The notes: a model not told the origin generated them from the letters alone. Positions 18,137 to 27,271 are shown, counted from the stretch's first letter. The stretch: 64,000 nt of DNA from UBA1181 sp963626555 (GCA_963626555.1 CAVFXQ010000007.1:1-64000); one strand, 5' to 3'. Translations and numbers: made by a program.

Positions 18137-18982
18137 TTAATAAAAAAGAGCCTTTAACGTCGGAATTATAAAACTCCACTCAGACGGTCTTCCAAGCAGC
18201 TTGACAGCCACACCTAAAGATATAATCCGATACTTAAAGACAGCCATTTTTGACAACATCCTAGCGAATTTTGCACGTGTCCTCATGTAACTTACATAAC
18301 GTGTTACACCCACTGAACAGAAAGACTTCAATATAGAAAGCGAGTGTTGTACTATAACAGACATCGTTTCTACTGTATATCGTTTTTTGTAGAATTCAAA
18401 GAAAACCCACAAATCTAAATAATCCAAAGGAAACTCTTGAGAAAAACCATTTATTGAAGAAAGTGCGTCAACCCTCATACATGCAAACGAATTGATTCCA
18501 CTCAAGTACTCATCGTCTTTCAAAATAATATTTTCCTTCATTTCCATTTTTAAACAAAAAGGACCTGTATTTTTTTTGAAAACGAATGGAGAAACACGCC
18601 TTCCATTGCTATCAATCAACGGCACAATCGCTGCCGTATTTTCGTCAACACTTTTCAGTTTCTCTCCTAATTCCGAAAAATACTCCTTTGTTGGTGTACT
18701 GTCTTGATCAAACAATAACAACCAACCATAGCCTTCTGAAACAGCCTTCTTCCATGCGAAATTGTAAGGACCCACCAAGAACTCATTCTTCTCAGCGTTA
18801 ACAATCTCACAATCAAAAGCACCATCCGAACAGATTTCTATCTCTGGATAATTATTATACACCAAAACCTTATATGAAAACTGGGCATCCTGCAAATATG
18901 CTTTCAAACTTCGTATCGTTGAACTCTCCTGCAAAGTCGTCTTATACAGTACAACAAGAATTAGTACCTTTTTATGATTCAT
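18137..18982 (-). CDS. Rhamnosyltransferase-like family 2 glycosyltransferase
   Basis: 281 aa. The pattern differs from the two neighbours: VLILVVLYKTTLQES at the N-terminus, NNYPEIEICSDG, then LLFDQDSTPTKEYF, the DQDS motif common in rhamnosyltransferases of the RfbF/WbbL type. SGINSFACMRVDAL and DYLDLWVFFEF follow, and then a basic C-terminal tail. It is probably cytoplasmic and part of the same surface-glycan pathway. The 169 bp to the next gene and that gene's own -7 box suggest separate transcription. The donor sugar is inferred only from motif similarity. Confidence 0.85.
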   Translation of the reverse strand: MNHKKVLILVVLYKTTLQESSTIRSLKAYLQDAQFSYKVLVYNNYPEIEICSDGAFDCEIVNAEKNEFLVGPYNFAWKKAVSEGYGWLLLFDQDSTPTKEYFSELGEKLKSVDENTAAIVPLIDSNGRRVSPFVFKKNTGPFCLKMEMKENIILKDDEYLSGINSFACMRVDALSSINGFSQEFPLDYLDLWVFFEFYKKRYTVETMSVIVQHSLSILKSFCSVGVTRYVSYMRTRAKFARMLSKMAVFKYRIISLGVAVKLLGRPSEWSFIIPTLKALFY

Positions 18983-19116
18983 AACACTTCTTAATCCATC
19001 CGAATCACGAATTTACAACATTAACCTTAAATAACACATCGTTCGGACCTCTTTAATGAAGAAAAATGCACGTCTGCCCTTCCTATCTTTTTATTAGAAT
19101 TTCGTCTCTTAAATAT

Positions 19117-19210
19117 TCAATTCCATAAATATCATAATATTTTTGGAATTGATTCCTTAAAAATCGCGATATTTTTGGAATTGGAGGCGAATTGTAATAT
19201 TTTTGATTTG
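19117..19210 (+). repeat. Repeated ATATTTTTGGAATTG elements with a hairpin, ATPase leader
   Basis: Three direct copies of a 15-base element begin at 19137, 19169 and 19197 (the third reads ATATTTTTGATTTG). One inverted copy lies at 19118-19132, matching 14 of 15 bases. The inverted copy and the first direct copy form a hairpin at 19117-19152 with 16-base arms, one mismatch and a 4-base loop. Each direct copy also contains TATTTTTG, which fits the -7 box consensus. The last copy ends 21 bp before the ATPase start. It may be a regulatory array or the trace of a mobile element; neither is proven. Confidence 0.6.
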
Positions 19211-19231
19211 TTATAAAATTATAGAATAAGT

Positions 19232-20353
19232 ATGATTGAACGTATTTTGAAAGAACAGATTGTTCAACGAATGGGTCAAGGGAAAGCCATAATTATCTTT
19301 GGTGCAAGACAAGTGGGCAAAACGACAATGCTCCACGAACTTTACAAGGATAATGACGATGTATTATGGCTTAATGGAGATGAGAAGGATGTACGGACGC
19401 TTTTCGAGAATGCCTCTTCAACATTTTTACGCACCATTATAGGCAAGAAAAAAATCGTCGTCATAGATGAGGCTCAACGAATTGAAAATATCGGAATCAA
19501 CTTGAAATTGATTACAGACAACATTCCTGATGTGCAGTTGATGGCGACTGGTAGTTCGTCATTCGATCTTTCTAATAAAATCAACGAACCTTTGACTGGG
19601 AGAAAATTTGAGTATAAAATGTTTCCTTTGTCTTTTAGCGAACTTTCATCTCACAATGGTCTTTTGGAAGAGAAACGATTAATTAGCAACCGTCTTCTAT
19701 ATGGTTGCTACCCAGACGTGGTAGTGAGCAATGGAGAAGAGCGACTAATACTCAATGAATTAGCTGACAGTTACCTATACAAGGACATTCTTTCATTTGA
19801 CAAAATAAAGAAAAGCGACAAACTGGTGAAATTGCTTCAAGCACTCGCATTACAAATGGGGTCCGAGGTCTCCTATAACGAGTTATCACAAACTTGTGGG
19901 CTTGATCCGAAGACAGTAGAAAGTTACGTTACAATGTTGGAGCAATCTTATATAATCTTCCGTTTGGGCTCGTATAGTAGGAATCTGCGAAATGAGTTGA
20001 AATTCGCTCGCAAAATCTATTTCTGGGACTGTGGTATCAGAAACGCCATCATAGGGAACTTTCAAATGATTGAAAACCGAACAGACGTAGGTGCACTCTT
20101 TGAAAATTATCTTGTCTCAGAGCGAATAAAGAAACTGAGTTACAAGAAATCATACGCCAAGGGATATTTTTGGCGCACAACGGCTCGACAAGAAATAGAC
20201 TACATAGAGGAAGTAGACGGAACATTATCAGCATTTGAATTTAAGTGGATTCCTCGGCGCAAACCTTCTGCGCCACTCTCCTTTGCCAACGCATACCCCA
20301 ATGCGACTTTTAAAGTGATTTCAAAAGAAAACTACGAACAATTTCTCTTATAG
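19232..20353 (+). CDS. AAA ATPase with DUF4143 C-terminal domain
   Basis: 373 aa. Walker A is GARQVGKTTM (about residues 24-33) and Walker B is KIVVIDEAQRI (about 75-85). A sensor-like LMATGSSSFDLS and the family block GRKFEYKMFPLSFSE follow. The C-terminal DUF4143 part has a winged-helix-like stretch and a PD-(D/E)XK-like pattern: QEIDYIE, then FEFKW. The family is abundant and multicopy in Bacteroidota and its role is poorly known; mobile or defence-related roles have been suggested by its distribution. It stands alone here, between the polysaccharide and efflux blocks, with a repeat-rich leader and a bidirectional terminator behind it. This is consistent with insertion as a cassette, which remains inference. 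Confidence 0.9.
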   Translation: MIERILKEQIVQRMGQGKAIIIFGARQVGKTTMLHELYKDNDDVLWLNGDEKDVRTLFENASSTFLRTIIGKKKIVVIDEAQRIENIGINLKLITDNIPDVQLMATGSSSFDLSNKINEPLTGRKFEYKMFPLSFSELSSHNGLLEEKRLISNRLLYGCYPDVVVSNGEERLILNELADSYLYKDILSFDKIKKSDKLVKLLQALALQMGSEVSYNELSQTCGLDPKTVESYVTMLEQSYIIFRLGSYSRNLRNELKFARKIYFWDCGIRNAIIGNFQMIENRTDVGALFENYLVSERIKKLSYKKSYAKGYFWRTTARQEIDYIEEVDGTLSAFEFKWIPRRKPSAPLSFANAYPNATFKVISKENYEQFLL

Positions 20354-20365
20354 CATACAACAAAA

Positions 20366-20395
20366 GAGAGGGCTGCTACTCCAAGCAGTCCTCTC
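20366..20395 (-). terminator. Bidirectional stem-loop between ATPase and efflux operon
   Basis: A 12-bp stem (GAGAGGGCTGCT with AGCAGTCCTCTC, one G-T pair) and a 6-nt loop. On the minus strand it is followed by TTTTG, giving a rho-independent terminator for the efflux operon. It lies 13 bp past the ATPase stop and can serve that gene as well. Confidence 0.75.
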
Positions 20396-20441
20396 CTACA
20401 TTAGCGCATGGAACGCTGTCGTTTATTAATCAATCAATAAT

Positions 20442-20735
20442 TTATACTGTCTGCTCCACATTCCAAACGAAAGCGCGAACTCCCACTTCCTCATTGCGTA
20501 AATCTAACTTTTTTATTGTCTCAAGAAGAGTCTTCACCTGGTCATCTTCAACCACGGTGATGATAACCGAATTCATCTCTGGCCATGTGTGCGTTCCTCG
20601 GTGAGGCTGACCTGTTTTTGAACCCCTTCCTTGTACCTGCTCGAAAAAGGTGAATCCGCGAAGACCCAGGCGGTCAAGCATATATTCAACACGCTCTGTG
20701 TTCGTCTGGTTGAATACTATCATTACTGACTTCAT
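20442..20735 (-). CDS. PII-like small protein at the end of the RND operon
   Basis: 97 aa, with the alternating strand/helix pattern of the ferredoxin-like PII fold: SVMIVFNQTNTERVEYMLD, then a loop GRGSKTGQPHRGTH, then NSVIITVVEDDQVKTLLETI. It is shorter than a classical GlnB (about 112 aa) and lacks the tyrosine-bearing T-loop sequence. It is better placed with PII-like or DUF3240-type proteins found beside transporters. It starts 22 bp after the RND pump stop, so it belongs to that transcript. A role in sensing substrate or tuning the pump is inference from position. Confidence 0.75.
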   Translation of the reverse strand: MKSVMIVFNQTNTERVEYMLDRLGLRGFTFFEQVQGRGSKTGQPHRGTHTWPEMNSVIITVVEDDQVKTLLETIKKLDLRNEEVGVRAFVWNVEQTV

Positions 20736-20757
20736 ATTTTCATCTTTTACTTGTTAA

Positions 20758-23700
20758 CTATTTATTGCTTTCGTTGTTCTCCTCAACAGCTGCACTCTCA
20801 TCTGGATTAATATCCATAAAGATGTATTGAGCACGAATTTCTGCTTCATTATCTCTCTCCCCATGTTTCGACATCAATGCATAAAGCACAGGAACAATAA
20901 CCAAGGTTACTATTGTAGAAACAAGCAAACCTCCTATCACAACAATACCCATTGGCACCCACATCTCGGATCCATCAGCTTTTGCCAATGCCATAGGTAA
21001 CATTCCTAAGACAGTTGTAGCAGCAGTCATCAATACAGGGCGTAAACGCGACTGTCCTGACAATGCAATAGCCTCGTTCAACTCATAGCCTCTGTCTCGC
21101 ATCAAGTTGATATAGTCTACCAACACAATACCATTTTTCACCACAATGCCGACCAACATGATACACCCCAAACTTCCAATCATGTCCAACGATGTATTTG
21201 TGATAAATAACGCCCATATCACACCCGAGAACGCAAACGGAACTGACATCATAATCAAGAACGGTTTCGCATACGACTCAAACTGCGATGCCATCACCAC
21301 ATATACAAGAATAACAATAATCACAAGCAACAATCCCATATCCTGAAAAGACTCTTGTTGATCTTCATAATCTCCCGCTATGACAACTGTCACACCTGTT
21401 GGACGATCAATCTCTGGCAATAATTTCTCAATATCAGCAGCCAATTCTCCTAAAGAGGTCTCATACGGAGTTACTTCAACCCTCAAATAACGCTGACGGC
21501 TCTTACGTTCAATTTCTGGCGGTCCCCAATATTCTTGCACAGATGCAATCTCACTCAATTTAATATTTCCCGTAGATGATGGAATAGACAAATCTTCAAT
21601 GGCAGATATACTATTTCTGTTCTCTTCCACCAAACGAACTTTAATATCATACTCATCTCCATCCTCTTTCAAGTATCCTGCAGACATACCATTGACACGG
21701 TTACGAACATACTGTGAGATAGCAGCCGACGAGAGTCCGTGTCGAGAGGCTTTCTCTTTATCAACTACGATTTTTAACTCAGGACGGTCGTCATCACGGC
21801 TAACATCAACGTTACGAGCAGTTGGCAACTTCTCCTCTATCAAATGTTTGATAGCCTCACCATACGAACTTGTCACGTCAAAATCATATCCATAAACCTC
21901 AACATCTACCGTACTCTCACCTCCCATACTACCATTAGACGAGATAGCAACTTTATAGTCTGCCACCTCTGGATAGGAAGCAATCTCTTTTCGAAGGACT
22001 TCGGCAATCTCCCAAATCGTTCTTTCACGCGTACCCTTCTTGTCTGCATTGTATCGCATCTCAATGGTGTTATATTTCGTATTTGAGAAGAGAGCAGAGA
22101 TACCCGCATCGTCATTCGTTCCACAAGTTGTAGAGATATTCTTCGTCTCTGGTACCAAATCGTAGAAACGACGCTCCAACATACGTGCAAATTTTGCTGT
22201 TTCTTCAACACGCGTACCTTGTAAAAGTTCAACAGAGATTGACAAACGTCCATTATCAGACACCGCCATAAAGTCCGTTCCCACCTTTCCTGCCAATGCT
22301 GGTATTAAAGAAATAATAAAGAAACCGACAATGGCAGCTATTGATATGAATTTATGATTCAAACACCACCTTAGCAAATTAGCATATAGAGCATCCAACT
22401 TGTCTAAAGCACGTACAACAGTGTTTTGATATGAGAATTTCTTTGTGTCCTTCTTCTCACGAACCAATTTTCCGTTTTTATCTACGCTCACACCTCTCTG
22501 CTTTAACAGTTTTGAAGAAAGCATTGGCACCAACGTGATGGCCGCAAAAGTAGAAGTCGTACATACGATTGTTACAATCCACCCTAATTCTTTAAACAAG
22601 ATACCTGCGATACCTGTCAACATAGTCAACGGAATAAACACCGCCGCAATAACCGCGGTCGTAGCAATAACGGATACCCAAACCTCATTCGTAGCATAAA
22701 TGGAAGCCTCGCGCGGACTCTCACCTCGCTCTATATGCGTCATAATATTCTCCAACACCACAATGGCATCATCAACCACCATACCAACAGCAATAGATAA
22801 AGAACACATTGAGATAATGTTCAAAGAACTATCGACAAAAAGCAGATAAAGGAACGCAACTAACAACGATATAGGGATGGTCAATCCGATGATCATACTT
22901 GCTCTCCATCTTCCTAAAAAGAAAAGAACGACCAATACCACGAACAAAACAGCATACAATACAGACTCTGTCAATGAGTCGATTGCATTTGTAATCTCTG
23001 TAGATGAGTCGTAAATTTCCGATATCTTGATATCTGAAGGCAATGTCTTTTGTATCTTTGCTAACTCCGCTTTAATATCCTTACAAATCTGCACAGAGTT
23101 TCCACCCGTCTGCTTTGAAATCATCAAACGAACGGCTTCCTCACCATCCATTTTCTCATCCAAAGTCAAATCCTTAATGGTATCACGAACAGTCGCAATA
23201 TCACGGACATAAATCTGTCTTCCGTCTGAAGTGGTCGTAACCACGATATTTTCAATCTCGGAACTTTCAAGATATTCACTTCGAACCTGTAAATTATATT
23301 GCTCAGCATCCATCTTGATATTTCCAGAAGACATATTCAAGTTATTGCCAGAAATAGCGTTTCCGACCGTCTCCAACGAAATACTGTACGCATCTAACTG
23401 GTTTTGGTCAATATCTACATACACATATCGGTCTGGCTCTCCAGAAAGGGTTACGTTACCTACACCCGACACACGGCTTAACTGTGGAACAACGTCATCA
23501 TTCAAAATCTTCTCCAATCCCGCATAACTCTCCTTCGCTTGAATTGCAAACTGAAGGATTGGCATTGATGAACTATTGAACTTTATAATTAAAGGGTTTG
23601 AACATCCACTTGGAAGATTATCCTTCGTCATATCCACATACGATCGAATATCGTTGATGACATCATCCAAATCCTCACCCCACTCAAATTCCAAAGCCAC

Positions 23701-23970
23701 CAAAGATAGGTTATCCTTTGATGTTGAAGTCAGTTTGTCCAATCCATCAATAGAGTTCAAACTATTCTCCAAATACTTTGTCACATTTGTCTCCACCTCA
23801 CTAGCATTCGCACCAGCATAGGTAGTCATGACAGCGATATATGGTGGCTCAATCTCTGGGTACTGGTCGATTGGCAATTTTATGTATGCAAAGACTCCCA
23901 TCAACATCACTGCTGCAAACACCAAGATGGAGGTGACAGGATTCTCAATCGCAGATTTATATATACTCAT
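20758..23970 (-). CDS. RND multidrug efflux pump, inner-membrane subunit
   Basis: 1070 aa, full length for the AcrB/HAE-1 type. It has two homologous halves, each with one helix, a large periplasmic loop and five more helices. The proton-relay motif in TM4 is intact (AVGMVVDDAIVVLENI, adjacent Asp pair), and the counterpart in the second half is GIVVKNGIVLVDYIN. The trimeric pump takes drugs or lipids from the periplasm and passes them to the TolC channel. The gene is flanked by MFP and TolC genes upstream and a PII-like gene downstream, all in one direction. The C-terminal 30 residues are acidic and cytoplasmic. Confidence 0.96.
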   Translation of the reverse strand: MSIYKSAIENPVTSILVFAAVMLMGVFAYIKLPIDQYPEIEPPYIAVMTTYAGANASEVETNVTKYLENSLNSIDGLDKLTSTSKDNLSLVALEFEWGEDLDDVINDIRSYVDMTKDNLPSGCSNPLIIKFNSSSMPILQFAIQAKESYAGLEKILNDDVVPQLSRVSGVGNVTLSGEPDRYVYVDIDQNQLDAYSISLETVGNAISGNNLNMSSGNIKMDAEQYNLQVRSEYLESSEIENIVVTTTSDGRQIYVRDIATVRDTIKDLTLDEKMDGEEAVRLMISKQTGGNSVQICKDIKAELAKIQKTLPSDIKISEIYDSSTEITNAIDSLTESVLYAVLFVVLVVLFFLGRWRASMIIGLTIPISLLVAFLYLLFVDSSLNIISMCSLSIAVGMVVDDAIVVLENIMTHIERGESPREASIYATNEVWVSVIATTAVIAAVFIPLTMLTGIAGILFKELGWIVTIVCTTSTFAAITLVPMLSSKLLKQRGVSVDKNGKLVREKKDTKKFSYQNTVVRALDKLDALYANLLRWCLNHKFISIAAIVGFFIISLIPALAGKVGTDFMAVSDNGRLSISVELLQGTRVEETAKFARMLERRFYDLVPETKNISTTCGTNDDAGISALFSNTKYNTIEMRYNADKKGTRERTIWEIAEVLRKEIASYPEVADYKVAISSNGSMGGESTVDVEVYGYDFDVTSSYGEAIKHLIEEKLPTARNVDVSRDDDRPELKIVVDKEKASRHGLSSAAISQYVRNRVNGMSAGYLKEDGDEYDIKVRLVEENRNSISAIEDLSIPSSTGNIKLSEIASVQEYWGPPEIERKSRQRYLRVEVTPYETSLGELAADIEKLLPEIDRPTGVTVVIAGDYEDQQESFQDMGLLLVIIVILVYVVMASQFESYAKPFLIMMSVPFAFSGVIWALFITNTSLDMIGSLGCIMLVGIVVKNGIVLVDYINLMRDRGYELNEAIALSGQSRLRPVLMTAATTVLGMLPMALAKADGSEMWVPMGIVVIGGLLVSTIVTLVIVPVLYALMSKHGERDNEAEIRAQYIFMDINPDESAAVEENNESNK

Positions 23971-24016
23971 ATTTCCTTTCTTTAAAAATTCGCTCTCTAA
24001 GTAGGATTCCCATTAA

Positions 24017-25102
24017 TTACTTCTTCGCAGTTGTATCTGCCAATGTTGCCGATTTAGCTGCCGCCTCTTCCTCATAAGTTGAGGTCAACACTTCTAACAA
24101 AGAACCATCAACCAACCTATTCTGTCCCTGTGTTACAACCTCATCGCCCTCATGAATTTCATCCGCGAATACCTCAATATAGCGATTGTAACGCTGTCCC
24201 ATCTGAACCTTAACACGTTCTGCCACTCCATCCTTGTTCAAGAACAGATAACGCTCGTTCGAACCTGTCAACTTTAATACCGATTGGTAAGGAACGACAA
24301 CGACATTATCTTTACCTACCGAAACTACTGTGTGAATATACATTCCTGGACGAAGTTTCATATTTCCATTAGGCACTTTTACCTTGCATTGGAATGTGTG
24401 TGTATTTGAGTCAATTGTTGGATAAATCACCTCAACAGTCGCAGGGAAAGTTTGGTCTGGATAAATATCCGACACTAATTCCAATTTCATACCCTGTTTT
24501 ATTTTCGTAAAATATGCTTCTGGAACATTCACAATCACCTTCAAGACATTCACTTGAACGACAGAGATAATTGGTCTTGCACCATTATACAACTCACCAC
24601 TCTCATAGTTTCTTTCAGAAACGACACCTGGGAAAGTAGCTTTAAAAAACGTATTCGTCTGTAAGAAATCATACTGCTCCTTTGCCTGATCGTATGCCAA
24701 CTTCGTTTGATCGTATGTCTGTTGTGTGACATTACCACCTGCCAACAAAGCATCCATACGTTTCATCTCCACCGTATAGTTATCCAAATTTAACTTTGCC
24801 TGTCTCAGCTGCGTTTGATCCATACGCACGAGCAACTCGCCCGCAGAAACACGATCACCAACGTCTTTATATCTCTTCTCTATGATTCCTGTCAATGAAG
24901 GAGATACATTCATCATCTCCCAACCTTCCAAAACTCCAGTACACTCAACCTGACGCTCTATCTCTTGTTTTAAGACCTTCTCCGTACGAACCTTTTCATA
25001 CTTCACCTCTTCCGTTGTATTTGTCTTTTCACCACCACAACTTGCCAAGGTCAATGCAAGGGTCGACATTGCAATCCAAGCAATTTTCTCCAAATTTCTC
25101 AT
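24017..25102 (-). CDS. RND efflux periplasmic adaptor (MFP) lipoprotein
   Basis: 361 aa from the ATG at 25102; the longer frame to 25123 adds seven polar residues ahead of the signal. The lipobox LASC places the lipidated Cys at residue 22. Then come the half-lipoyl motif (VGDRVSAGELLVRMD), the alpha-hairpin (QLRQAKLNLDN to YDQAKEQYDF), the second lipoyl half (FKATFPGVVSERNYESGELY) and beta-barrel domains. This is the canonical adaptor linking the RND trimer to TolC. It lies 24 bp after the TolC gene stop and 46 bp before the RND gene. Confidence 0.95.
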   Translation of the reverse strand: MRNLEKIAWIAMSTLALTLASCGGEKTNTTEEVKYEKVRTEKVLKQEIERQVECTGVLEGWEMMNVSPSLTGIIEKRYKDVGDRVSAGELLVRMDQTQLRQAKLNLDNYTVEMKRMDALLAGGNVTQQTYDQTKLAYDQAKEQYDFLQTNTFFKATFPGVVSERNYESGELYNGARPIISVVQVNVLKVIVNVPEAYFTKIKQGMKLELVSDIYPDQTFPATVEVIYPTIDSNTHTFQCKVKVPNGNMKLRPGMYIHTVVSVGKDNVVVVPYQSVLKLTGSNERYLFLNKDGVAERVKVQMGQRYNRYIEVFADEIHEGDEVVTQGQNRLVDGSLLEVLTSTYEEEAAAKSATLADTTAKK

Positions 25103-25126
25103 ATCGTATTTTCTTTGTTTCAAAAA

Positions 25127-26467
25127 TTATTTATTTAAAAGATTTCGCAAATTGACGTATGCCGTTACCATTGAAAGCAACGAACTGACATAAGCGTTTT
25201 GCGCAGAAATCAAATCTGTACTTGAGTTAGTCAACGACAAACTTGAGATTGTTCCGTACTTGTACTTCTCACTGTTGCTGTTGAACACACGCTGCATCAC
25301 CTCAATATTCTTAGACTGAATCTGATAATCTTCGTATGATGAAGTAAGGTTGTATCGCAACTGCTTTTCCTGAATATTCAAATTTTGGGTTGCATCTTTC
25401 AAATTGTTGACCTCCTTAGCGTAGTCCATCTTTGCACTGCGTACATCCGCCCAACGACTTCCTGTTGAGAATATAGGCACGCTTAGCTTGAATCCGACCG
25501 TGTTTGGAGGTGTCATATCTAATGTTTCCTCATCCGAACAATATTTTTTCTTATCAAAAGAGTAGAAGGCAGAAAGAGTAGGCACATAAGCCATCTTGCT
25601 AAGTGTCAATTGTTTCTTTTTCAACTCAGTTGATTTAGTCTGCAGTTGGTAGTCATAATTATCCTCAATATTAAAGCTTGTACCTAAAAGTTTGAGAATT
25701 TCACCTGCGTTAATGACATCGTCCAATGTTTGTGTAAGCACTATTTCATCATCAGCCTCCGCACCCGTGAGAAGACGAATGGAATTGTACAACACCTCAA
25801 TAGAGCGTTTTGTCGTATTCAAACTGCTTGCCAACGAAGAAACCTGAATTTCAACTTGATCAGCATCATTCTGCTCCGAGACGCCAGCCTTAACTGCGTT
25901 CATCGTCATATTATGTAAATTCGTAAGGTTTTCAAGGTTTTTCTCCAAAAGGTCAACTGTCTTTTGCAAAGCCAAAATATTAACGTAATAGGTTTCTATA
26001 TTCGATGTCACCGATTGCTCCGTCTTATTTATCGTTGTTTCATAAATCTGTTTTGACATCTTTGCCACTTGTACAGATACTATCTGTGAACCGCTCACCG
26101 TCATAGAAGCACTTATTCCGAAATCAAAATAAGCAGGCATTGGAATTTCAGTACCCAACATCTCCATCTTATAACCCAACATGTTATAATAGTTCACATT
26201 TCCACTAACTTGAAGCAACATACTGGCGATTGACTTCCAACGAGTTGCCTCCGCTTTCTGCACATCGTATGAAGCATTCTGCACAGAACGATTGTGTTCT
26301 AAGGCATATTGCTTCGCTTCCTCTATAGAAAACGACAACGTCTTTGAGTTTTCCTTTGCCATCAAAAAACCCACTGACACTGTGTCATTTCCATCTGCAA
26401 GAACCTTAGTTGCCAAGCTAAAAAATAGCATTAACAAACCAACGCCATGCCAAAATAATTTCTTCAT
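25127..26467 (-). CDS. TolC-family outer-membrane efflux channel
   Basis: 446 aa with a signal peptide (about 1-24, FWHGVGLLMLFFSLATKVLA). Two repeated TolC halves follow, each with long amphipathic helices: SIEEAKQYALEHNRSVQ to VQVAKMSKQIYETT, and FDKKKYCSDEET to EKYKYGTISSLSLTNS. The family forms the trimeric exit duct across the outer membrane. It is the first structural gene after tetR, so the whole efflux system lies under one promoter. The length is typical. Confidence 0.94.
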   Translation of the reverse strand: MKKLFWHGVGLLMLFFSLATKVLADGNDTVSVGFLMAKENSKTLSFSIEEAKQYALEHNRSVQNASYDVQKAEATRWKSIASMLLQVSGNVNYYNMLGYKMEMLGTEIPMPAYFDFGISASMTVSGSQIVSVQVAKMSKQIYETTINKTEQSVTSNIETYYVNILALQKTVDLLEKNLENLTNLHNMTMNAVKAGVSEQNDADQVEIQVSSLASSLNTTKRSIEVLYNSIRLLTGAEADDEIVLTQTLDDVINAGEILKLLGTSFNIEDNYDYQLQTKSTELKKKQLTLSKMAYVPTLSAFYSFDKKKYCSDEETLDMTPPNTVGFKLSVPIFSTGSRWADVRSAKMDYAKEVNNLKDATQNLNIQEKQLRYNLTSSYEDYQIQSKNIEVMQRVFNSNSEKYKYGTISSLSLTNSSTDLISAQNAYVSSLLSMVTAYVNLRNLLNK

Positions 26468-26503
26468 CTTTTTTTTCGTATTTTACAATGTTTCACTTTA
26501 TTT

Positions 26504-27115
26504 CTATATCTCTACTTCTAAATATGCCTTAATCATTTCGTAGCCCTCTTCTGTCGCCACTCCTCTAAAAAAAACCTTGCATACTGTATATAAAATTTCA
26601 GAAATGCTCTGTTCACGCAGATCATACGCCCCTTTTTCTTGTAATGAGAACAACATATTATAATAGAGCTGAGCCAATACCTGCGCCGAATATTCTGACT
26701 TAATATGACCTTCTCTTTGTGATTTCTCTATATATGTTTGAAATGATTCGCACAAAGCACTCCTTGACATTTTTGCCTGTTCAAAACGTTTTGGGAACAT
26801 TAACTTCGCATCCTCAATGAAATTTGTGTTGATGCGCCTAAGCATCAATATCGTATATCTGAATGAAACCAAAAGTGCAGAAAACGAGCAATTGCAACTA
26901 TCCTTTAAACGATTTGTTTCTGTTTCATTCATCTCTTTAAAATGAAGTAAGCACGCAGAAACTAATGCCTCTTTATTTTCAAAATATTCATATATCGTCC
27001 GCTTTGACATAGTAAGAGACGTCGCAATCTTATCCATCGTTACAGACTTTATTCCCTGCGAAATAAACAAGTCCAACGCTCCACATACTATCTTTTCTCT
27101 AACTTCATTTTCCAT
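26504..27115 (-). CDS. TetR/AcrR-family repressor of the efflux operon
   Basis: 203 aa. The N-terminal helix-turn-helix (about 20-65) reads SVTMDKIATSLTMSKRTIYE then YFENKEALV, the TetR signature. The C-terminal helices form the ligand-binding and dimer domain, with no specific ligand residues recognisable. It is the first gene of the operon, 36 bp before tolC. Its promoter contains a palindrome around the -33 element, which fits autorepression released by a pump substrate. Direction and spacing make control of the RND genes very likely; the inducer is unknown. Confidence 0.92.
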   Translation of the reverse strand: MENEVREKIVCGALDLFISQGIKSVTMDKIATSLTMSKRTIYEYFENKEALVSACLLHFKEMNETETNRLKDSCNCSFSALLVSFRYTILMLRRINTNFIEDAKLMFPKRFEQAKMSRSALCESFQTYIEKSQREGHIKSEYSAQVLAQLYYNMLFSLQEKGAYDLREQSISEILYTVCKVFFRGVATEEGYEMIKAYLEVEI

Positions 27116-27183
27116 TTTTAGCAGTTCCTTCTTATTTTACTTCCTCATAAAAATATCAGAATAGGTACTATGTTTTAGCGGTA

Positions 27184-27216
27184 CAAAAGTAATATAAAAA
27201 ACTAAAAAAACAAAAA
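27184..27216 (-). promoter_or_regulatory. Promoter of the tetR-efflux operon
   Basis: The minus-strand -7 box TACTTTTG (27184-27191) and -33 element TTTG (27211-27214, within TTTTTG) are separated by 19 bp, the Bacteroidota primary promoter layout. The -7 box lies about 70 bp upstream of the tetR ATG. Confidence 0.7.
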
Positions 27217-27223
27217 TAGTTTT
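27198..27223. promoter_or_regulatory. Candidate TetR operator palindrome
   Basis: AAAACTA (27198-27204) and TAGTTTT (27217-27223) are inverted repeats separated by 12 bp. A second, partly overlapping inverted pair is AAAAACTAA (27197-27205) with TTAGTTTTT (27225-27233). The inner palindrome flanks the -33 element, where a bound dimer would block RNA polymerase. The AT-rich setting makes chance pairing possible. Confidence 0.45.
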
Positions 27224-27271
27224 CTTAGTTTTTATGTCGTTCAACACGTGTTCATATAATACATAGACGAA

